The notes under the pieces are model-generated. The model saw only the letters and a list, made by a program, of their open reading frames with translations, was not told where the DNA came from and searched no databases. A stretch of DNA of 64,000 bases from Alteribacillus sp041949975 (lineage in GTDB: Bacteria; Bacillota; Bacilli; Bacillales; Marinococcaceae), in the NCBI RefSeq assembly GCF_041949975.1, contig NZ_JBHFQG010000001.1, forward strand, positions 124,001 through 188,000. Direction: 5' to 3'. The translations under genes were made by a program, and so were the position numbers. Every line of letters begins with the position of its first letter. Position 1 is the stretch's first letter. Shown in pieces: positions 32,334 to 41,771 of this stretch.

Positions 32334-33788
32334 ATGGAAACAAAATTAAATACAAAAATTATAATGGTTACCTTTATGATCGGTGCTTTTTTTGCCATTT
32401 TGAATGAAACGCTTCTCAATATTGCGTTAACAGAACTGATGAACGTTTTTGACATCAGTGCGGCGACGGTTCAGTGGATGGCGACAGGTTTCATGCTTGT
32501 GATGGGGGTTCTGATGCCGATTTCTGCCTTGTTGATTCAGTGGTTTACGACAAGGCAGATGTTTATTGGAGTGATGTCCATCTTTTTGACGGGAACAGTA
32601 ATTGCAGCCTGTGCCTTGAACTTTCCGATGCTGCTTACTGGCCGGATGATCCAGGCGATCGGTACGGGGCTGTTGATCCCCGTTATTATGAATGCACTGC
32701 TTTTGCTTTACCCGCCAGAGGTACGCGGTCGGATTATGGGAACGTTCGGTTTGGTCATCATGTTCGCCCCGGCAATTGGCCCGACGCTATCTGGTGTGAT
32801 CGTGGACTTTTTAGGATGGCGCTGGTTATTTATTACGGTGATTCCTTTTGCAGCGTTCTCGATTCTCTTCGCATTGAAATATTTGGAAAATGTAGGAGAG
32901 GTTACACGTCCTAAAGCGGACGTCTTGTCCATTATTCTTTCTTCCATCGGAATCGGTGGTCTTGTCTATGGCTTCAGCAGTGCCGGGGAAAGCGGGGGAG
33001 GATTTTCATCAATAAAAATTCTTGTAATAATTGGAATCAGCCTATTCAGTTTGATTGTTTTTGTAATACGTCAATTGAAAATCGAGGAACCTCTGCTCGA
33101 TGTCCGAGTATTTGCCTATAAAAATTATGCTCGGGGAGTATCCATCTTTGTGATTGTGATCATGGCGATGTTTGCATCAGAAATAGTCATGCCGATGTAT
33201 TTACAAGGGCCATTGGGATATTCGGCCAAAATTGCAGGGTTGCTGCTGCTTCCTGGTGCATTATTAAATGGGTTGATGTCTCCAGTGATGGGAACACTGT
33301 TTGATAAGCTCGGCCCCAGAAAGCTGATTATTCCGGCGACGCTGGTTTTGGTTGGTGTCATGATTTTCTTCAGCAGCATTTCCCCGTCCGTACCAATCTG
33401 GTCGTTTATCCTCGTTTATATGGTATTAATGTTATCCATTTCAGCCACGTTAATGCCATCACAAACGAATGCGCTGAATGAACTGCCAAAGCATCTCTAT
33501 CCACATGGAACCGCCATTGCCAATACATTGCAGCCAATCGGCGGTGCGCTTGGCGTATCGATTTTCGTCAGTATCATGACCCAGGGCCAACAAAGTTATC
33601 TGGATAAACAGACGGGTCCGTTAACAGAAGAAGTAGTGGATAAAGCGATGACAGCAGGCGTTCACCATGCCTATTGGTTTGCTCTTGCGCTTTGTATTAC
33701 CACTTTCATTATCGCGCTTTTCATCAGAAAAGCCGTTTCTCCTGATGTTGAAGAAGTAGGCGAAAATAAAGCTGTAAACGAAGGCTGA
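32334..33788 (+). CDS. DHA2-family (14-TM) MFS drug efflux transporter
   Basis: A 484-residue transporter of the EmrB/QacA/LmrB type with 14 hydrophobic segments. FAILNETLLNIALTELM is the motif D1-like start, WMATGFMLVMGVLMPI and LLTGRMIQAIGTGLL follow, and GPTLSGVIVDFLGWRWLF is motif C. It exports lipophilic drugs or metabolites by proton antiport. ATG at 32334 has GAGGG upstream; an in-frame TTG lies four codons earlier. A hairpin (GGCTG/CAGCC with a T-rich tail) follows. Confidence 0.87.
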   Translation: METKLNTKIIMVTFMIGAFFAILNETLLNIALTELMNVFDISAATVQWMATGFMLVMGVLMPISALLIQWFTTRQMFIGVMSIFLTGTVIAACALNFPMLLTGRMIQAIGTGLLIPVIMNALLLLYPPEVRGRIMGTFGLVIMFAPAIGPTLSGVIVDFLGWRWLFITVIPFAAFSILFALKYLENVGEVTRPKADVLSIILSSIGIGGLVYGFSSAGESGGGFSSIKILVIIGISLFSLIVFVIRQLKIEEPLLDVRVFAYKNYARGVSIFVIVIMAMFASEIVMPMYLQGPLGYSAKIAGLLLLPGALLNGLMSPVMGTLFDKLGPRKLIIPATLVLVGVMIFFSSISPSVPIWSFILVYMVLMLSISATLMPSQTNALNELPKHLYPHGTAIANTLQPIGGALGVSIFVSIMTQGQQSYLDKQTGPLTEEVVDKAMTAGVHHAYWFALALCITTFIIALFIRKAVSPDVEEVGENKAVNEG

Positions 33789-33822
33789 CCCTACGTTGGG
33801 CCAGCCTCCTTTTCTTTTAACT
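33783..33822. terminator. terminator between the MFS gene and the carboxypeptidase gene
   Basis: AGGCTG pairs with CAGCCT, extended by ACCC/GGG inside, followed by TCCTTTTCTTTT. Confidence 0.6.
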
Positions 33823-34895
33823 TATTCACTTTTTTGACACTCTGTCTCTTCTGTCTCTACGTCATGCTGTTCGGGCAGGGATTCCCAAATGCTTGTATCA
33901 GCCGTTTCAATTGATTGGTCAGCTATTGCTTCTATGGCGCCCATCATCGCGTCTTCCCCTTGTTCTATTAACATATCACTATAACACTGTTCTAAAATAG
34001 AAGATTTATTAAGGGAATCAGAAAGTCCTCTATTTTCAAAAAGAAGAGTTGGAATGTTGTAATTCGCCGCAAAATTATTTCTGGCAATAGAAGTATACGT
34101 GTTATCACTGCGATAGTGTGCTATATTACTGTAATCTTTTGGCTCTAGTGACTCATACACAACAGCTCCTAATTTCTTGGAACGTTCTAGCACTTCCTCG
34201 GTTACGCCATCGTTTGTCGGGTAAAGCATGGCACCTGAAACAAGCTCTCCATCCTCAGTGGCTCGATTTGCTATTTGGTGGTGAAAATCAATGGCGTAAT
34301 CAATGTTATATTGTTGAAGTACTTCTTCGTGCAGCGCCCTTGTTTCTGGTTGGGATAATGAATTGTGGGTCCGGTTTAGGTTAATTCCGTTCGCGTTATT
34401 ACGGGTCTGCACTCCTCCTCGATACAAATTAGATGTATCCCAATCCACATCTCCTTCTGCCCCATCAAGGTTTAGGCGCGGTACAACAAGGATATTCACT
34501 TTCTCCATCAAGTCTCTTACTTTCCTGCTATTGGTTGAAAACTGATCAATAACTTTAAGAGCAGATTCTGTAACCAATGGTTCATTCCCATGCTGCTGGG
34601 TTAAAAATAATAGAGTTGGCTTATCAGAATCATCCAGGTCCTTTCCAATTTTTACAAAGTGAAGCTCTCGTCCTTTTACAGATTCGCCAATCACTTCTAC
34701 AGCAATGTGATCTGCTTCTCGGTCAACGTCCTCAAGAAATTCTGACATTTCTTCATAGCTTGTTAAACTCTCGACTCTTAAAAGATCCTCATCACTTTTT
34801 CCAGAAGCGTCTACAGATTCATAGAAAGACGGCGTGACCAATAGGGATACAAATAATGCTGCGATAACGCCTGTTTGCACCATTTTTCTTAACAT
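33822..34895 (-). CDS. M14-family zinc carboxypeptidase, secreted
   Basis: A 357-residue exported peptidase. A signal peptide (MVQTGVIAALFVSLLVTPSFYESVDA) is followed by FLTQQHGNEPLVTES with zinc ligands His and Glu, NILVVPRLNLDGAE with the substrate-binding Asn-Arg region, AIDFHHQ with the third ligand His, and LLFENRG with the catalytic Glu. ATG at 34895 has GGGAGGG upstream. The polar Glu-rich tail is unremarkable. It probably trims peptides outside the cell. Confidence 0.85.
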   Translation of the reverse strand: MLRKMVQTGVIAALFVSLLVTPSFYESVDASGKSDEDLLRVESLTSYEEMSEFLEDVDREADHIAVEVIGESVKGRELHFVKIGKDLDDSDKPTLLFLTQQHGNEPLVTESALKVIDQFSTNSRKVRDLMEKVNILVVPRLNLDGAEGDVDWDTSNLYRGGVQTRNNANGINLNRTHNSLSQPETRALHEEVLQQYNIDYAIDFHHQIANRATEDGELVSGAMLYPTNDGVTEEVLERSKKLGAVVYESLEPKDYSNIAHYRSDNTYTSIARNNFAANYNIPTLLFENRGLSDSLNKSSILEQCYSDMLIEQGEDAMMGAIEAIADQSIETADTSIWESLPEQHDVETEETECQKSE

Positions 34896-35214
34896 AATAA
34901 TCCCTCCCATTTTTTGGTACAATTCTTTAAATGAATTCGAACATAAAAATGAAAATCCCTTCTATATTTGTAAAAATCGATCAATTGGCTGATTTTTCTT
35001 TTTTAAGCGAGAAAAAGGGAGAAAGAGTTGGATGTAAAGTCTTAGTACTATAAAAATTGGTACTCTCTTTATAATCCTCAAAAAGAAATAATTAAGCATT
35101 TTCCTTTCATACGGGAAGTGCTTTTTGTCATGTAGGTCCATAGAATAATATAAAGCGAGTTAAGGGAAACAACATCCATGGAGGCATGTTCGCTTTGGGA
35201 GGCTGTGAAGAAAC
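34896..35214. other. intergenic region
   Basis: About 300 bases with short hairpins but no supported gene. Confidence 0.35.
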
Positions 35215-35410
35215 ATGAAAATCGTTCCGTTTCAAGTAGAAGGTCCTTATTTTACCAAGACGATTAAATTATTGTTCTATATTTGGGGCAGATCCAACAG
35301 CAATGAAGAATCTATTTAAGCGTTATTCTATGTATCCAAATTTTGAGGGGTATTTGGCTGTCAGTCATAACATAGTTGCAGGATATATTTATGGATATAC
35401 ATCCCTCTAA
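35215..35410 (+). pseudogene. GNAT acetyltransferase N-terminal relic, frameshifted
   Basis: ATG KIVPFQVEGPYFTKTIKLLFY begins the frame; after a single-base shift near 35285 it continues as GADPTAMKNLFKRYSM, then YLAVSHNIVAGYIYGYTS, and stops. The pattern AVxxxxIVGYIyGYT matches the central strands of a GNAT fold. The acetyl-CoA loop (Q/RxxGxG/A) is missing. GGGAGGC precedes the ATG. Confidence 0.5.
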
Positions 35411-35490
35411 GGCCACTCGAAAAAACGGCTCTATTAACTGCTTGATGATGACCTTTCTTTTTACACAATTATATGGACTTTACAGCTCAT

Positions 35491-35646
35491 GAAGTCCGAA
35501 GCAGGAACAAAAGAAGAGAAACGGTAGCCAAGAGAGGATCTTGGAGTCCGGAGCTGGAGCAAAAGAAGGGAAACGGTCACGAAGAGAGATGCTTAGAACA
35601 CAAAACATAAAAAAGAGAAAACGAATGGTCAGCAAGGGAGAGCCTT
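35491..35646. repeat. three degenerate 52-nt tandem repeats
   Basis: Units 35491-35542, 35543-35594 and 35595-35646 align without gaps. Shared elements are GRAGTCCGRAGC, AAAAGAAGRGAAACGGT and AAGAGAGGATCTT (third unit more diverged). All three end in CTT. No reading frame spans them. A partial fourth unit may follow. Confidence 0.65.
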
Positions 35647-35827
35647 GAGCTTGAACGGTAAGCAGCCAGGTCCTGGAAGTCCTAATTGGTTCCTCTTTAA
35701 AATCCCTTGGCTCAAGCCAACTGCGTTATTTAAACTTTTACACCTGCTCTTTGGATTAACAGTTAAAGCGTTACTGGCATATATTATTCAGATTCAGTGT
35801 CTATTAATCTAGAGGGAGAAAACTTTA

Positions 35828-36499
35828 ATGAGTCCCGAACACACGACATTTACACAGGCAGAGCATTTGGAGCGTCTGAAAAAGGAATTCTGTAATAATG
35901 TTAAAGAAACGTCAGCAGGTTCAGCAACTTCCTATATGATAAGAATGAACCCTGCGCTGTTGAATTCGCTTCGAGAAGGCGGGTATATTTTTTATACGAG
36001 ACACGCAGAAGCAACTGTGGGAGAAGATCAGACGAATTTTAACTTCTTTGATTGTTCTGCGCAAAGAAACCTATCTGATGTTGGAAGAAGCCAGGCTGTA
36101 ACCTATGGTGAATCTTTTCGCCGTTTAGGAATTCCTATTGAGTATCCGGTTCTCGCCAGTCCTTTTTGCAGAACAAGAGAGACGGCTGGATTGGCTTTCG
36201 GAGGAGACAATGTGCTGGTTAATACATTTTGGTTTGAAGTATATAAGCTAAGCAGTGATTTAAGTCCAGTAGAACAGGCAAGAATACTAAACACTCTCCA
36301 CTTATTTCTGGAAATCCAGCCGCAGCCGGGAAGTAATAGGGTCATTGTTGCTCACAGTTTCCCTGCAGGGGTGGGTTTTGGCCCAATTCCCAACATGGGA
36401 ACCGTGATTGTAAAACCTCATGGTCCTGGAAATGGGCACGAAGTTGTCGCTCAACTTTCTTTAGAATTTATTAGCGGAGATAGGAATCGAATAAATTGA
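35828..36499 (+). CDS. histidine phosphatase family protein
   Basis: A 223-residue phosphatase. IFYTRHAEA holds the phosphorylated histidine (residue 59), LSDVGRSQAVTYGESFRRL the following arginine region, VLASPFCRTRETAGLAFG the second arginine, and VIVAHSFP the C-terminal histidine. The 40-residue N-terminal extension is polar. It resembles small SixA/phosphoglycerate-mutase-like enzymes of unknown substrate. AGAGGGAGA precedes the ATG, and a hairpin with TTTTTT follows at 36477-36516. Confidence 0.8.
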   Translation: MSPEHTTFTQAEHLERLKKEFCNNVKETSAGSATSYMIRMNPALLNSLREGGYIFYTRHAEATVGEDQTNFNFFDCSAQRNLSDVGRSQAVTYGESFRRLGIPIEYPVLASPFCRTRETAGLAFGGDNVLVNTFWFEVYKLSSDLSPVEQARILNTLHLFLEIQPQPGSNRVIVAHSFPAGVGFGPIPNMGTVIVKPHGPGNGHEVVAQLSLEFISGDRNRIN

Positions 36500-36519
36500 T
36501 TCTTATCTCTTTTTTACAA

Positions 36520-37006
36520 TCTAATTTGACAACTTTGTTGACGAAAAGGAGGAGAGGCTGAGCAAATTGGAGCGGCGAGTTTATTCTGATCAACAACAGA
36601 CTGTGTTTGAGGAGCTTGTGCAAGAAACGGTGTCGATGTATCACTGTTTTATATCTATTATAGAAAATAGGGAAACAGGACAGCAGTTACAACGAATGAA
36701 CTAGCAATATTACTTACTTTGTCTTTCAGAAGAACTTTGACGGCCCCGCAGCTCGTGGGCCGATCGCCATTTTTAAGACAATATGTACGAAAAGCAGTGA
36801 GTCAGCTGATAACTGTTTAAACGAGGATGAACGATAGCAATTCCATATCAACAGGTGCCAGTGGAGAAGAGATCAAAACCATATTAGAGGAAACGGGATT
36901 TGAAGAAATCAGGTTTGTGTGATTACCCTAAACTGTGATAAATATAAAACGATGAGTGAAAGGGTAGCCATAATATAAAGTTGCAAAATATATTATGGCT
37001 TATTTT
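36520..37006. other. intergenic region with unrecognisable coding relics
   Basis: Short open stretches (LERRVYSDQQQTVFEELVQE from a TTG at 36570, and ASGEEIKTILEETGFEEIRFV ending near 36921) look protein-like but are broken and cannot be joined. The last resembles the C-terminus of a methyltransferase. No intact gene. Confidence 0.35.
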
Positions 37007-38806
37007 TTAACGGGAAGCTGCTCGTTGTTTATTATTTATTTTAACCGCAAAATAAATTTGAATCGCTAATTGGCATTGAAAGCGGCCCGGACCGGATTTT
37101 AAATCAACCTCGCACAATTTCTCAATTCGTTCTAAACGATAGCGAACCCCTGCAATAGAGAGGTGCAGGTCATCAGCGGTTTGCTGCAGATTGCCGTTGT
37201 TATCAAGGTAGGATTTTAAGGTGAGTAATAAATTGGTTTGACTGGTTTGGTCATATTCGACCAATTCTCCAATCGTTTTTTGATAAAAATCAATCAGCTC
37301 TTTTTGATCCGTTCCTTTTAAAAACATAATGACTGGTTCTATATCTTCAAAGAAAGAAATACGGCTGTCTGAAGGCTGGGTAAGCTGAATAAAATCGCTG
37401 ATGGTACAAGCATCCTGGTAACTTTTCGTTAAATTCTGCAAGCTTTTAGACGATCTGCCGACTCCAATATAAACAGTAGCAGAAGGGAATTTTTGGTGCA
37501 GGGAAGCGGCGATTTCTGAAGCGATATCGTTGGAATTTTCTGCATCTTTGTTAGATAAGATCATAACAATATACTGCTCTTTGGAAAAAACATCTTTGTC
37601 GGCATACGTTGTATTCAAAAACTGTAAAACTTCTTTGCTGATCGACTTGGGATCTATCTTAATAGACAGCACCCGATTTAAGGAGTCCGGCTTAAAGTTA
37701 AATAAGTGAGACCGTTTTTCAAAGACTTCTCTATCGACATTATTAAGCATTTCTTCGAAGAATTCTTCTTTTTTTCTCCAGAGCGATTTTGTTATTTTCC
37801 ATTGATGAAATAATTGAATGGTAAAAACGCCTAATGCTCGTTTGATAATTAATTGATCTTTATTGGTCATTTTTTCATGTCCGATAATAACCATGCGGCC
37901 CAAATTAACATTATTTGCACGAATAGGAAAGGTCGATATATCATTTTGTTTTTCTTCTGTATAGATGGATTTGCCTGCCCAGTTATCATAAATAACTTTA
38001 TCTTTTTCTTGTAAGAAAGCGCTTTCAATTATTTGATTATAGTAATCGACGACAATGCTTTTATTTAATGCTTTGGCCACAAAGTCGATCGTGTCGGAAA
38101 AATCCTTGTCTTCTAGAAATAAATTAGTTAATTCTTCTTGTATTTTGTCTGATTCCATAATGTTTTTGTTTATTTCGTGAAGCTCATTATAGGCGCGGTC
38201 GAGTTCTGTAGCTAGTGACTCTGCTTTATAATAGCGCATGTCCTTTTTGTGTTTTCCCTCCAGGTGCTCCAGGGTTTTCGCGACAAATCGGCAGTAGTCA
38301 TCTCCTTTACCAGCGCACTTTTCCTCATATACAACCACATCTTTTCCGAAGGTGCTGGTGAGATAGCCACTTGCATAACCGACAAGTATCCAGCAGACAG
38401 TGTCCGCAGAATAACCGTAATGGTTTATGTGTTCGACTGCTTCAAATGAATTTCTCCAGAAGCCTGTAAAATGAAGTGAAGATTCGGTAGCTTCTATGGT
38501 ATCAGGCTCTACGGTCACAACGCCTTCTAGCGTATGGAGAGATGGGCCGGCAAGCATTAGTTCTTTTTGTGTTTCCCATTCATACATAGAAGCGATACTT
38601 TCTCCGTCCTTCATTCCCCAGGCCCATCCGTATCTCATCAGAAATCCTTTCGCTCTTTCCATGCCAAGTGTATTGATCAAATCACGTCGCAAAAGCCCGA
38701 GGGCTTCTACAGATACCAAAGCCATTCGTTTTTGGTTAAAAGTGATCATACCAGTTCGGGGATTAATATCTATTAGGTTATCAAATAACAATTGATGAGC
38801 CCGCAT
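37007..38806 (-). CDS. XylR_N/V4R sensor fused to a PucR-type HTH regulator
   Basis: A 599-residue regulator. Residues 1-110 (RAHQLLFDNLIDINPRTG...RRDLINTLGMERAKGFLMRYGWAWGM) match the XylR N-terminal aromatic-sensing domain. Residues ~135-200 (GYSADTVCWILVGYASGYLTS...CAGKGDDYCRFVAK) are a V4R domain with its conserved Cys residues. A coiled linker and a GGDEF-like middle (~390-500) precede the PucR HTH_30 end (LLLTLKSYLDNNGNLQQTADDLHLS...VRYRLERIE). ATG at 38806 has AAAGGGG just upstream. It probably activates aromatic catabolism genes such as hpaB. It follows hpaC by 37 bases, so the two are co-transcribed. Confidence 0.85.
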   Translation of the reverse strand: MRAHQLLFDNLIDINPRTGMITFNQKRMALVSVEALGLLRRDLINTLGMERAKGFLMRYGWAWGMKDGESIASMYEWETQKELMLAGPSLHTLEGVVTVEPDTIEATESSLHFTGFWRNSFEAVEHINHYGYSADTVCWILVGYASGYLTSTFGKDVVVYEEKCAGKGDDYCRFVAKTLEHLEGKHKKDMRYYKAESLATELDRAYNELHEINKNIMESDKIQEELTNLFLEDKDFSDTIDFVAKALNKSIVVDYYNQIIESAFLQEKDKVIYDNWAGKSIYTEEKQNDISTFPIRANNVNLGRMVIIGHEKMTNKDQLIIKRALGVFTIQLFHQWKITKSLWRKKEEFFEEMLNNVDREVFEKRSHLFNFKPDSLNRVLSIKIDPKSISKEVLQFLNTTYADKDVFSKEQYIVMILSNKDAENSNDIASEIAASLHQKFPSATVYIGVGRSSKSLQNLTKSYQDACTISDFIQLTQPSDSRISFFEDIEPVIMFLKGTDQKELIDFYQKTIGELVEYDQTSQTNLLLTLKSYLDNNGNLQQTADDLHLSIAGVRYRLERIEKLCEVDLKSGPGRFQCQLAIQIYFAVKINNKQRAASR

Positions 38807-38843
38807 TCCATACCCCTTTCTAAAAGTGTTAGAGAAGCTGCAG

Positions 38844-39305
38844 CTATTTGGCTGCAACTTCAGAAAATTTACCACAAAAATAAAGCAATGGATCACCACT
38901 ATTATACTCAAAATTTTTAACTTCACCAAGATAAAGAACATGATCGCCGCCATCATAAGCCGCCCAGGGTTCGCATTCAATATGGGCTAGAGAGTTTTTT
39001 ATACGCTGTCCCAATTGGCCTGTTTCCCATGCAAAAGGCTCCGGGTCCTGGGCCCGTCCTGCAAAGTGCATCGCGGTATCCTGCTGGTCATCTTTAAGGA
39101 CATTAACAATAAACGTATTGTCTTTTAACACATTTAAGGCCGTGGTATTTCGATCTACAGAAACTAAAACAAGCATCGGATCAAGCGACACAGATGTAAA
39201 CGAGTTAACCGTAAATCCGTGCGTCCCGGTTTCTGTTTCACTGGTGACCACGGTGACACCGGTTGCAAAATGTCCCATACAGTTCCGAAATTCTTTTGGA
39301 TTCAT
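38844..39305 (-). CDS. hpaC: 4-hydroxyphenylacetate 3-monooxygenase reductase component (flavin reductase)
   Basis: A 153-residue flavin reductase. NPKEFRNCMGHFATGVTVVTSE, GFTVNSFTSVSLDPMLVLVSVDR and FIVNVL are HpaC/RutF-family blocks that bind FMN/FAD; the C-terminus HVLYLGEVKNFEYN...PLLYFCGKF is also typical. It reduces flavin with NADH for HpaB. ATG at 39305 has AAGGAG eight bases upstream. It lies 7 kb from hpaB and upstream of the hybrid regulator. Confidence 0.82.
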   Translation of the reverse strand: MNPKEFRNCMGHFATGVTVVTSETETGTHGFTVNSFTSVSLDPMLVLVSVDRNTTALNVLKDNTFIVNVLKDDQQDTAMHFAGRAQDPEPFAWETGQLGQRIKNSLAHIECEPWAAYDGGDHVLYLGEVKNFEYNSGDPLLYFCGKFSEVAAK

Positions 39306-39440
39306 CCCTAACACTCCTTATCATCTATCATTCTTATAATTTGTTTAAATTGTAACAATATTGAGTTAAATGATATACCGCAAAAAACATTAGAGAAAGT
39401 ATCGATTACTTGCAGAAAGGTAGGGATGGTATAAAAGTGA

Positions 39441-40049
39441 TTAATGCTTAAAGGTTCCTTCAATAAAAGTCCGTAAAAATTTTTCTGCCTTATCAGCAAA
39501 ATTATCGTTGTTCATTAAAGACCATTCAAAAAAGTTGCCAGCATAAAAATTAAGTATCATAGCCATCATTTCCTTGACTGGAAGGTCCTCTCTAAACTCA
39601 CCGTTTATTTGCCCTTCTTCAATTGTCTCACGAACAATTTTATATATATTTCTATTGCTGTCCATTAAATATGGAATGTCTTCTGTTTTTCCAAATTGGT
39701 TTATAAATACGATTCTCATAACCTCGTTTCCAAGTTTTTCAGAGTAAGTAAGACCTGCTTTTAACACTTGAATGAGTGTTTCGGATGACTTTAAGTTGTT
39801 TTCAAGGCGTTGATAGACGTTTAAATAAACGTTATCTATTTGTTTGTAGTATTCCACAATCACTTGATCCTTTGAACGGAAGTAAGTGTAAAAGGAACCT
39901 TTTGAGGTACCGGCCATAGACGTTATCTCATCAATGGAAACATTTTCGAATCCTCGTTCTAAAATAAGTTTTAAGGTAGCTTCAAATAATGCTTTTTTTG
40001 TTTCTAGAGCCTTCTTCTGCCTGTTAGTTAAAGTGTTATTATCTTTCAT
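39441..40049 (-). CDS. TetR/AcrR family transcriptional repressor
   Basis: A 202-residue TetR protein. KKALFEATLKLILERGFENVSIDEITSMAGTSKGSFYTYFRSKDQVI is the N-terminal helix-turn-helix. The C-terminal domain has no recognised ligand signature. ATG at 40049 has GGGGTG upstream; an in-frame ATG lies four codons earlier. It is divergent from a six-gene catabolic operon, whose promoter carries two matching dyads, so it is the likely local repressor, perhaps responding to the acyl-CoA or acid substrate. Confidence 0.85.
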   Translation of the reverse strand: MKDNNTLTNRQKKALETKKALFEATLKLILERGFENVSIDEITSMAGTSKGSFYTYFRSKDQVIVEYYKQIDNVYLNVYQRLENNLKSSETLIQVLKAGLTYSEKLGNEVMRIVFINQFGKTEDIPYLMDSNRNIYKIVRETIEEGQINGEFREDLPVKEMMAMILNFYAGNFFEWSLMNNDNFADKAEKFLRTFIEGTFKH

Positions 40050-40083
40050 TTGGCACCCCATTCAAAATTTTCTAAAATTTTCA

Positions 40084-40141
40084 ATTGACTCAATTCAATT
40101 TTATAACATATAATGACGTTAATCAATTGACTATATTCAAT
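40084..40141. promoter_or_regulatory. duplicated TetR operator (ATTGA-N6-TCAAT) over the catabolic promoter
   Basis: Two 16-base dyads, ATTGACTCAATTCAAT at 40084-40099 and ATTGACTATATTCAAT at 40126-40141, lie 42 bases apart (four helical turns). The first overlaps the -35 box, and the second lies just after the -10 box. Confidence 0.65.
40085..40114 (+). promoter_or_regulatory. SigA-type promoter of the CoA-ligase operon
   Basis: TTGACT at 40085-40090 and TATAAT at 40109-40114 are separated by 18 bases, about 90 bases upstream of the CoA-ligase start. Confidence 0.65.
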
Positions 40142-40205
40142 GAATTTGGTCAATTAAAATGCTTTCAAACGGTGTATATTGAATTAATGTGATGGAGGAG
40201 CAGGT

Positions 40206-41771
40206 ATGGATTTAATTGGAAACAGGGATATCAACTCACTCGTAGACTGGCAGGTACAACTCCAGCCTTCTGAAGTTTTTATTGTTTGGGAAAATGGTGA
40301 AAGCGTTACTTGGAAGGAGTTCGCTGAAAAAACCCATTTATATGCCTCATATTTCAAGAAACTGGGGATTAAGAAGGGGACAAAAGTTGTTTTTCAGTAT
40401 CGAACCTCTGTGGATCTACTTTACATGATCTTTGGGTTATATAAGCTTGGTGCGGTAGCCGTTATGTCGAATACAGCTAATACAAAAGAAGACCTTTCTT
40501 ATATTGTTGAATACACCAATAGCAGATATCTTGTAATGGAAGGCGGGGAGGAAGACGAGGCGTTTATAAACCATGTGCTTCATCAGCATCCGGTGGAACG
40601 AATTTTAATTAACCAGAAAATCAAGCTTAACAGTAATAAAGTGTCCAATATGAAAGAAGGCATTAGCCTGAACAATGGTAAGGACGTTTTACCTCGGTTG
40701 AACCTTTCACCAGATGATCCAGCTACTGTGATTTTTACATCAGGGACAACAGCAAAACCTAAAGGTGTTATTTATACGCACGGAAATCATCTTTTTAGCG
40801 GCGAAATAATGGCTGATATTTTATCAATGGATAGAAATGATACGTTTATGCACCACTTTCCTTTTTTTCATATGAACGGTTTGGGCCAGCTTTTTGGGGT
40901 TTTAACAGCAGGGTGTCAACTGCTTCTTTTTGAAAGATTCCGCTCAAGTGTCTTTACAGACCGGGTTGAAAAATTTCATCCAACAATTACTCATTTAAAT
41001 TCCACTCATATCAAAATGATATTAAACCATGTAAATGAGGAAAATTACAGGAATTCTTCTTTTAAAACTATTGGATTCGCTTTACAGATGGCGGATGAAC
41101 ATTATGACAGGTTTGAAAAAATATTTGGTCGAGTGTTAATCGAATTGTACGGGTTAACTGAATCCATAACGATTCCTCTGGTGAATCATCCCCACTTAAA
41201 ACGCAAAAGGCAATGCTTAGGACTGCCTGCTTTTGGCTACGAAGTCAAAGTAGTAGATAAAAATGGCAGAGAAAACAATCCTTTTGAATACGGGGAAATT
41301 ATTCTAAAGTGCTATTCAAAGCACGGTATTATGCTTGGCTACTATAATAAACCGGAAGAGACAAAGGAAACGATTAAGGATGGCTGGCTGTATACCGGGG
41401 ATGTAGGGTATTACGATGAGGATTGGTATTTTTATATGGTTGATCGCAGAAAAGATATTATTAAACGGGCGGGGGAAAATATATCAGCGAGAGAAATTGA
41501 AGCAATATTAGAATCTCACCCGTCTGTGAAGGAAGCTGGAGTCATTGGCATTTTCGATGAAATAAGAGAGGAAGTGCCAAAAGCATTTATCGTTCGAAAC
41601 GACCCAAATATACAAGAAAAACATATAAGAGAATACTGTGAACAGAAATTAGCTTATTTTAAAGTGCCTGAATATATTGAATTTATGGATAAACTACCAA
41701 AGACAGCCGTAGGGAAAATTGAAAAAAAGCTTTTAAGAAATTATGGAGAGAAGAGGAGCGTGAACAATTGA
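40206..41771 (+). CDS. acyl-CoA synthetase (AMP-binding, CaiC-like)
   Basis: A 521-residue adenylate-forming ligase. TVIFTSGTTAKPKGV (~175-189) is the P-loop, ELYGLTES the adenine motif, DGWLYTGDVGYYDEDWYFYMVDRRKDIIKRAGENIS the hinge, and KTAVGKIEKK near the end carries the catalytic Lys. It resembles crotonobetaine/carnitine-CoA ligases and medium-chain ligases. It is the first gene of the operon and would activate the imported acid as a CoA thioester. GGAGGAGCAGGT precedes the ATG. Confidence 0.87.
   Translation: MDLIGNRDINSLVDWQVQLQPSEVFIVWENGESVTWKEFAEKTHLYASYFKKLGIKKGTKVVFQYRTSVDLLYMIFGLYKLGAVAVMSNTANTKEDLSYIVEYTNSRYLVMEGGEEDEAFINHVLHQHPVERILINQKIKLNSNKVSNMKEGISLNNGKDVLPRLNLSPDDPATVIFTSGTTAKPKGVIYTHGNHLFSGEIMADILSMDRNDTFMHHFPFFHMNGLGQLFGVLTAGCQLLLFERFRSSVFTDRVEKFHPTITHLNSTHIKMILNHVNEENYRNSSFKTIGFALQMADEHYDRFEKIFGRVLIELYGLTESITIPLVNHPHLKRKRQCLGLPAFGYEVKVVDKNGRENNPFEYGEIILKCYSKHGIMLGYYNKPEETKETIKDGWLYTGDVGYYDEDWYFYMVDRRKDIIKRAGENISAREIEAILESHPSVKEAGVIGIFDEIREEVPKAFIVRNDPNIQEKHIREYCEQKLAYFKVPEYIEFMDKLPKTAVGKIEKKLLRNYGEKRSVNN

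Noticed and set aside
38016..38032. Palindromic GAAAGCGCTTTC resembling a cre box
   Set aside because: It lies inside the coding sequence of the hybrid regulator, far from any start; an intragenic roadblock is possible but unsupported.
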